A stretch of 64,000 nt of DNA. Source: Pseudomonas sp. MM211 (GTDB lineage: Bacteria; Pseudomonadota; Gammaproteobacteria; Pseudomonadales; Pseudomonadaceae). A program made the translations under genes and the position numbers. Of this stretch, positions 58,833 to 64,000 are shown one piece after another. Under the pieces are notes generated by a model, which was not told where the DNA came from, ran no database searches, and saw only the letters and a program-made list of their open reading frames with translations. Position 1 is the stretch's first letter. Each line of letters opens with the position of its first letter. The stretch spans positions 4,650,001 through 4,714,000 of the forward strand of contig NZ_CP081942.1 in assembly GCF_020386635.1 (NCBI RefSeq), written 5' to 3'.

Positions 58833-59800
58833 GCAACCTCGCCAACAAGGATGCCGAAGCCCGTCGGGTCAAACAGGCGATCGGCTGGCTGATGCGCCTG
58901 CAGCAGAACGACGCCCCGGCGCTGCGTCGCCAGTGTGAGCAGTGGCGCCGCGAGGACGCCGGCCACGAACGGGCCTGGCAACGGGTCAGCGGTATGCATG
59001 CGGAAATGAGCCAGGATCTGCGCACCCTGCCCGCAGGTACCGTCGATACGCTGGAGAACTCGGCTTTGCGCCTGCGCCGCCGACAGGCGCTCAAGCTGCT
59101 GTCGCTGACGGCCGTTGCTGGCGGCAGTGCCTGGCTGGCCAAGGATCTGTCCATCGTCCAGCCACTACTGGCAGACCAGGCAACCGCCGTGGGCGAGCAT
59201 CGCCACCTGGCGCTCGGCAACGGCGACGAACTCGACCTCAATACCGATACCGCCGTGGATGTGCGCTTCGACGCCAGGCAGCGCCTGATCGTGCTGCGCC
59301 AGGGCGAGCTGTTCGTAAGCTGCACCGCCGACAGCCAGCGCCCATTGCGAGTCAGTACGCCGCAGGGATTGTTCGAGGCTAAGGCAGGGGCAGAACCAGC
59401 CACCCGCTTCGGCCTGCGCATACGTGATGGCGGCATCAGCCTGAACGTCGAGCAAGGTCAGGTCGCAGTGGCCGGCATACCCGCTTTTCAAGCCACCGGT
59501 GGCAATCATTATCAGGTCGCCGATGGCAGCGCTTCACTGTACGAACGTGACGATATGGATCCCTCCGCTTGGCGCGAAAGGCTGATTGTCACCCGCGACA
59601 TGCGCCTGGAGGATTTTCTCGACGAAGTCGGCCGTTACCGCAAGGGTCATCTCGGCTACGCCAAGGGCGTTGCCGATCTGCGCCTGTCCGGCGTGTTCCG
59701 TCTCAACGATACGGATGAGCTGTTGCGGGTCATGGCGCAGACCCTGCCCATTCGCGTGCAGTACATGACGCGCTGGTGGGTTCGAGTGGAAGCAGCCTGA
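58829..59800 (+). CDS. FecR-like anti-sigma/signal transducer
   Basis: 323 residues. An N-terminal cytoplasmic domain (DUF4880-like, WRREDAGHERAWQRV), a membrane helix near 90-110 and a periplasmic FecR domain (GELFVSCTAD, LRVSTPQGLFEA). It binds the sigma factor and relays receptor occupancy. Start 58829 is in ATGA overlap with the sigma gene; the longer frame to 58706 lies inside that gene. Confidence 0.88.
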   Translation: MSNLANKDAEARRVKQAIGWLMRLQQNDAPALRRQCEQWRREDAGHERAWQRVSGMHAEMSQDLRTLPAGTVDTLENSALRLRRRQALKLLSLTAVAGGSAWLAKDLSIVQPLLADQATAVGEHRHLALGNGDELDLNTDTAVDVRFDARQRLIVLRQGELFVSCTADSQRPLRVSTPQGLFEAKAGAEPATRFGLRIRDGGISLNVEQGQVAVAGIPAFQATGGNHYQVADGSASLYERDDMDPSAWRERLIVTRDMRLEDFLDEVGRYRKGHLGYAKGVADLRLSGVFRLNDTDELLRVMAQTLPIRVQYMTRWWVRVEAA

Positions 59801-59873
59801 CGCCAACCGCCCCCATCTGCATGCAAAGCTGAAAGCACGCCTTTATCACGCTGAAAAAAGTTTGAAAAAAACT

Positions 59874-59888
59874 GTCGGCTTTTCCGAC
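59874..59888. promoter_or_regulatory. Short stem-loop before the receptor gene
   Basis: GTCGG-CTTTT-CCGAC is a perfect 5-bp stem in the gap between the fecR-like and receptor genes. Possibly part of the ECF-sigma promoter or leader; function unproved. Confidence 0.3.
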
Positions 59889-59949
59889 AAGGTTCGGCAA
59901 GGAATCAGAACCATTCCTATTCATCGCCGTTCTGTCGACAGTGAGCCCC

Positions 59950-62454
59950 ATGCAACCACGCTTAGACGCCGCCCGCCTCACCCCACTCAATCGCGCCCTG
60001 CGCTACGCCCTGTTCGGTGCAGCCTTGGGTTTCGCTACCGCCCCTGCAAGCCTGCTGGCGGACGAGCCTGGTAGCACTTCCAGCGTTAAACGTTACTCGA
60101 TTACTGCCGGCCCGCTGGCCGATGCCCTCAACCAGTTCGCCCGCACCGCCGGGATCACCCTCGCCGCTACCCCTCAGCAAACAGCCGGCAAGAACTCCCT
60201 CGGCCTGCAAGGTGAGTACGAGGTTCACGAGGGGCTGAACCAGTTGCTGCAAGGCAGCGATATGGAAGCCCTGAACCAGGGTAACGGCAGCTTTATCCTC
60301 AGCGAACGCCTGGACGTGGGCAGCGCCATGGAGTTGGGTGCAACGGCAATCAGCAGCACCGGGCTGGGCGGCACCACCGAAGGCAGTGGTTCGTACACCA
60401 CCGGCGCGGTCAGCATCGGCAAGACGCCACAATCGCTGCGCCGCACGCCGCAGTCGGTGACGGTGCTGACCGAACAGCGCATGAAGGATCAGAACCTCAC
60501 CAACCTCAAGGAGATGCTCGAGCAGACGCCTGGCGTGGTGGTCGACTACACCGACAGTGAGCGGGTCAATTACTACTCGCGCGGCTTCTCCATCGACGCC
60601 ATCCAGTTCGATGGCGCGACCGTTGCCCAAGGGGCCGGCGGCGGCAACTTCATCCAACCGGACGCAGCCACTCTGGATCACGTAGAGGTGCTGCGTGGTG
60701 CCAGCGGCATGCTGCGCGGCTCGGGCAATCCCTCAGGAACAGCGAACCTGGTGCGCAAGCGGCCAACCCGAGAATTCCAAGGCTCCGCCAGCTACACAGC
60801 AGGCTCCTGGGATGCCAATCGCTACGTCGCAGATATCTCCGGCCCACTGGTAGAAGGCGGTGCGATTCGCGGCCGTGTGATTGCCGTGCACGACGACAAG
60901 GATTTTTTCCAGGACACGCGCATGGAGCGCAAAAATGTCGTGTACACCGTGTTGTCCGCTGATCTCAGCGACCGCACCGTGCTCACTGGCGGGCTGGAAT
61001 ATACCGAACTGGACGCTACCGGTGCCTGGGGCAACCTCCCAGCGGATCTGGACGGCTCACCCTTGCCGTTCGACCGCGATACGTTCTTCGGCGCCAACTG
61101 GGCACGCTGGGATCGTACCAACGTGAACTTCTTCGGCGAGCTGGAACATGCCTTCGCCAATGACTGGAATCTCAAACTGACCGGCAGCCGTAGTCGCTTC
61201 GCTTACAAGGATCATGGCTTCCAGCAAACCAATCTGGCTCGCCCAAGCGGCTCCACTAACCCTTATCTTTGGAACGTGTCCTATAACAGTAGCGATGGTG
61301 GTGGCCGCACCAATTACACCAATCTAGGCGCGGTACTGGATGGTAATTTCGACCTGCTAGGCCGCGAGCACCACCTGACTCTGGGTGCCGAACGTAACGT
61401 GACCGACTCCATCGGAATCGACTCGGTATGGGGTAACTATGTCGACGCCAACGGTCAAAACCTGGTGGTCGACATTCGTAACTGGAATCCCTCCAACATC
61501 AACTGGATAGCAGGGCCAACCACCGCCATTCCGCAGACTCACAGCATTACCACCCAGGAAGCGGTCTATGCCAACTGGAGCATCCCGCTGGCCGACCCGC
61601 TGACCGCCATCATCGGCGCACGCCTTAACTGGTACGACTACGACCTGCAAGACTCGAAGAGCGCCGACTACAGCATCAACCGCGAAGTTGTGCCCTATGG
61701 CGCCCTGATCTATGACCTGACCGACGCGATCAGCGCTTACGCCAGCTACACCGAGATATTCTCTCCACAGAGCAGATACGACACCTCGGGCGGCCTGCTC
61801 GACCCAATGACCGGTGAAGTCTATGAGCTGGGCCTCAAGGGCGAATTCTACGAAGGGCGGTTGAACAGTTCCATGGCGGTATTCCGCACCAATCTGGTTG
61901 GCAAAGCGCTGCAGGATGCAGCGGCTACCGACAACAACATCCGCTGTTTGCCCAACAATGCCTTGGGCGCCTGTTATCTCGCGTCAGGCAAGAGCCGCAG
62001 TGAAGGCGTCGAGCTCGAGGTTTCCGGCGAACTACTGAGTGGCTGGCAGATCGGCGCTGGTTACACCTACACCACCACCAAGTACCTCAAGGACACCGCG
62101 GCCAACCAGGGTAACGCGCTGCGCACTACTGACCCCAAGCACATGCTGCGACTCTTCACGACCTATCGTCTGCCCGACACGCTTTCGGCCTGGACGGTCG
62201 GCGGTGGCGTTCAGGCGCAGAGTGACATCTATGCCGAAGGAACATCCAATGGTCGTGCAGTACGCGCTCAGCAAGGTGGTTATGCGGTGTACAACGCAGT
62301 CGTCGGTTATCGCTTCAACGATCATTATTCAATGCAGCTGAATGCCAATAACCTTTTCGATAAGCACTACTACGAGAAGATTGGCGCCACCGGCGTGAAT
62401 TACTACTACGGCGAACCCCGCAACCTCGCCCTCACCCTGCGCGGCGAGTTCTGA
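59950..62454 (+). CDS. TonB-dependent siderophore receptor with STN signalling domain (FpvA/FiuA-like)
   Basis: 834 residues. After a signal peptide comes an STN/secretin N-terminal domain (YSITAGPLADALNQFARTAGI, about 46-115) that contacts FecR. Then the plug (TPQSVTVLTEQRMKDQNLTN, RGFSIDAIQFDGA) and the barrel, ending in TLRGEF. It follows the fecI-fecR pair, forming a standard cell-surface signalling unit; ligand unknown. ATG 59950 is used; an in-frame GTG at 59941 is also possible. Confidence 0.9.
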   Translation: MQPRLDAARLTPLNRALRYALFGAALGFATAPASLLADEPGSTSSVKRYSITAGPLADALNQFARTAGITLAATPQQTAGKNSLGLQGEYEVHEGLNQLLQGSDMEALNQGNGSFILSERLDVGSAMELGATAISSTGLGGTTEGSGSYTTGAVSIGKTPQSLRRTPQSVTVLTEQRMKDQNLTNLKEMLEQTPGVVVDYTDSERVNYYSRGFSIDAIQFDGATVAQGAGGGNFIQPDAATLDHVEVLRGASGMLRGSGNPSGTANLVRKRPTREFQGSASYTAGSWDANRYVADISGPLVEGGAIRGRVIAVHDDKDFFQDTRMERKNVVYTVLSADLSDRTVLTGGLEYTELDATGAWGNLPADLDGSPLPFDRDTFFGANWARWDRTNVNFFGELEHAFANDWNLKLTGSRSRFAYKDHGFQQTNLARPSGSTNPYLWNVSYNSSDGGGRTNYTNLGAVLDGNFDLLGREHHLTLGAERNVTDSIGIDSVWGNYVDANGQNLVVDIRNWNPSNINWIAGPTTAIPQTHSITTQEAVYANWSIPLADPLTAIIGARLNWYDYDLQDSKSADYSINREVVPYGALIYDLTDAISAYASYTEIFSPQSRYDTSGGLLDPMTGEVYELGLKGEFYEGRLNSSMAVFRTNLVGKALQDAAATDNNIRCLPNNALGACYLASGKSRSEGVELEVSGELLSGWQIGAGYTYTTTKYLKDTAANQGNALRTTDPKHMLRLFTTYRLPDTLSAWTVGGGVQAQSDIYAEGTSNGRAVRAQQGGYAVYNAVVGYRFNDHYSMQLNANNLFDKHYYEKIGATGVNYYYGEPRNLALTLRGEF

Positions 62455-62513
62455 TCGCCCTGCCACTCCCGTGCTCATGCGCGGGAGCGGCCCTTCGTGT
62501 CGTACTCACGGTG

Positions 62514-62918
62514 TCACTTGCCCGGTTTGGGCACCTTCTCCAGGCGATACAGTTCGCCGATCAGGCAATGCTCGGGAAAGCCGCTGCTGTCGCTCGATAT
62601 GATGCGATCCAGACGTGTCAGCGTCCCCACCGTGGTGCTGAAGCCCAGTGTGTTGCTGAAATTCAGGTTGCGACAGGGTCGTGAAAAGGTCACCAGATGA
62701 GCGCGCCCCGGGCCGTCATCGAGAATGATGTGGGTCTTGTCCACATACTGCCAGCCGTCGATCCGATAGCCCTGGATACTATTTACTGGCTCGCCCTGTT
62801 GATAGCCCAGGTGCGCCAGGCGCTCAGGTAACGGCAGGCTCTCGTCACGTAACGGTGACTGCGAGCAGGCCGCCAGTGCCAGACCGACGACCACCAAAGC
62901 TGTGTATCCACACTTCAT
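62514..62918 (-). CDS. DUF6491-like lipoprotein
   Basis: 134 residues, lipobox ALAAC (Cys18). The sequence RLAHLGYQQGEPVNSIQGYRIDGWQYVDKTH and SRPCRNLN, HCLIGELYRLEKV fit the DUF6491 family as I recall it; the two cysteines may form a disulfide. Function unknown. Convergent with the receptor gene. Confidence 0.65.
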   Translation of the reverse strand: MKCGYTALVVVGLALAACSQSPLRDESLPLPERLAHLGYQQGEPVNSIQGYRIDGWQYVDKTHIILDDGPGRAHLVTFSRPCRNLNFSNTLGFSTTVGTLTRLDRIISSDSSGFPEHCLIGELYRLEKVPKPGK

Positions 62919-63067
62919 CGCTCTGCTCCTCGAAGCACCTTAAATCCTAGACCTGAATGGTAACCAAAGGTGCGCACTTACCCGCCTGCAGCCCGCGTTT
63001 GTTATGGTACGCGCCCGCCGCGATCCAAGCCTCGCCGCGGGCAGTCATGAAACAAGCGAGAGACGCG

Positions 63068-64000
63068 ATGAAAGAGCACTACCAGTCCACCCTCGAGTGG
63101 CTGCAGCAATACCCCGAACTGCACACATTGATCAGCCTCTGTCTGCTGCTCATTGGCGCCTGGCTGGCCAACTGGATCGTCAAACGCATTCTGGTGCGCG
63201 GCCTTTACCGTGCCCTGCGGTCGACCACCATGGGCCAGGACAAAGCCCTGGCCGATTCCCACGTGGTACGCCGCCTGGCCAACATCGTGCCGGCGCTGAT
63301 CCTCACCAGCGGTATCAAGATCGTCCCGCACCTGCCCCCTGCCGTGATCACGGTGGTGGACAATGTCTGCAGCGCGTTCATCATCCTGACCATTGCTCTG
63401 GCCATCGGCGGCGTGCTGAACCTGGTCAACACCTTCTACCAGCGCCGCCCCAATGCGTACCTGAAGCCGATCAAGGGCTACATCCAGGTGGTGACCATCG
63501 TCATCTACGCCATCGCCACCATCCTGATGATCGCCACCCTGATCGACCGCTCGCCGCTGATACTGCTGTCGGGCCTGGGCGCCATGGCGGCGGTGCTGAT
63601 GCTGATTTTCCAGGACACCCTGCTGTCGCTGGTCGCCAGCGTGCAGATTTCCTCCAGCGACATCCTGCGCGTCGGCGACTGGATCGAGATGCCGCAACTC
63701 AGCGCAGACGGCGCCGTGATCGATATCGCCCTGCACACAGTCAAGGTGCAGAACTGGGACAAGACCATCACCACCATTCCGACCAAACGCCTAATCAGCG
63801 ACCCGTTCAAGAACTGGCGCGGCATGCAGGAGTCTGGCGGCCGGCGGATCAAACGCGCCCTGTATCTGGATCAGACCAGCGTGCGCTTTCTCAGCCCGGA
63901 AGAGATCGCTCACCTGCAACGCTTTCTGCTGCTCGGCCAGTACCTGAGCAACAAGCAGAGCGAGCTGCTGAGCTGGAACACCGAACTGGCCGAGGCCGCC
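63068..64000 (+). CDS. Mechanosensitive ion channel of the MscS family (C-terminus outside window)
   Basis: 311 residues are seen, open at the right edge. Four to five membrane helices lie in the first 170 residues (LISLCLLLIGAWLANWI, VVTIVIYAIATILMIATLI). The pore helix region (LLSGLGAMAAVLMLIFQDTLLSLVAS) and the beta-domain start (LRVGDWIEMPQL) are typical of MscS. The long N-terminal part resembles the YbdG/YnaI-like branch. It is preceded by GAGACGCG. Intact as far as seen. Confidence 0.88.
   Translation, partial: MKEHYQSTLEWLQQYPELHTLISLCLLLIGAWLANWIVKRILVRGLYRALRSTTMGQDKALADSHVVRRLANIVPALILTSGIKIVPHLPPAVITVVDNVCSAFIILTIALAIGGVLNLVNTFYQRRPNAYLKPIKGYIQVVTIVIYAIATILMIATLIDRSPLILLSGLGAMAAVLMLIFQDTLLSLVASVQISSSDILRVGDWIEMPQLSADGAVIDIALHTVKVQNWDKTITTIPTKRLISDPFKNWRGMQESGGRRIKRALYLDQTSVRFLSPEEIAHLQRFLLLGQYLSNKQSELLSWNTELAEAA

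Overview
The window is chromosomal DNA of a Pseudomonas, most likely a relative of the P. mendocina/oleovorans/aeruginosa groups. The evidence is the high GC content, the gene order gacS / pirRS / dinB / mprF-virJ / rimO (which I recall from the PA0916-PA0931 stretch of P. aeruginosa), Pseudomonas-type REP palindromes, and a FecI-FecR-FpvA-like siderophore unit. I did not run any database search.

Layout. 1-3176 (minus): a pirR-pirS-pirA-like iron locus, with the receptor cut by the window edge. 3311-6070: gacS. 6268-36816: a roughly 30-kb accessory block made of an OmpR-type two-component pair, a full Flp/Tad pilus operon (8591-19214), a DUF454 membrane gene, then a second operon (20278-36128) of tadG, a 2731-residue beta-propeller surface protein with an N-terminal LEPR-x-LL motif, a TolC-like lipoprotein, a short HlyD adaptor, a GAF-like/HlyD fusion and a site-2-protease(M50)/HlyD fusion, and finally a heme oxygenase. 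36910-45777: core genes (zinc-ribbon protein, META lipoprotein, dinB with a LexA box, three tandem initiator tRNAs, mprF-virJ, rimO, a DUF2986 peptide). 45867-54844: a lipoprotein, a second CirA-type receptor, a transporter/SDR/LysR block bracketed by palindromic repeat elements, and a two-component system. 55028-64000: xseA, an M23 peptidase, a GST, a fecI-fecR-fpvA-like unit, a lipoprotein and an MscS-type channel cut by the edge.

The accessory block looks like one co-regulated system. A CTTAA-N5-CTTAA box (the PmrA-box layout) followed by TGA and a TTGC element at a fixed offset precedes the flp-tad operon, the tadG-giant-protein-exporter operon and the heme oxygenase gene. A variant box sits beside a strong Fur-box match upstream of the two-component pair. 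The inference is an iron-responsive circuit controlling a pilus, a giant secreted or surface protein and heme breakdown. The export cassette has two HlyD-type membrane fusions, an M50 protease and a TolC-like channel but no ABC ATPase in the window, so it is the best candidate for an undescribed system.
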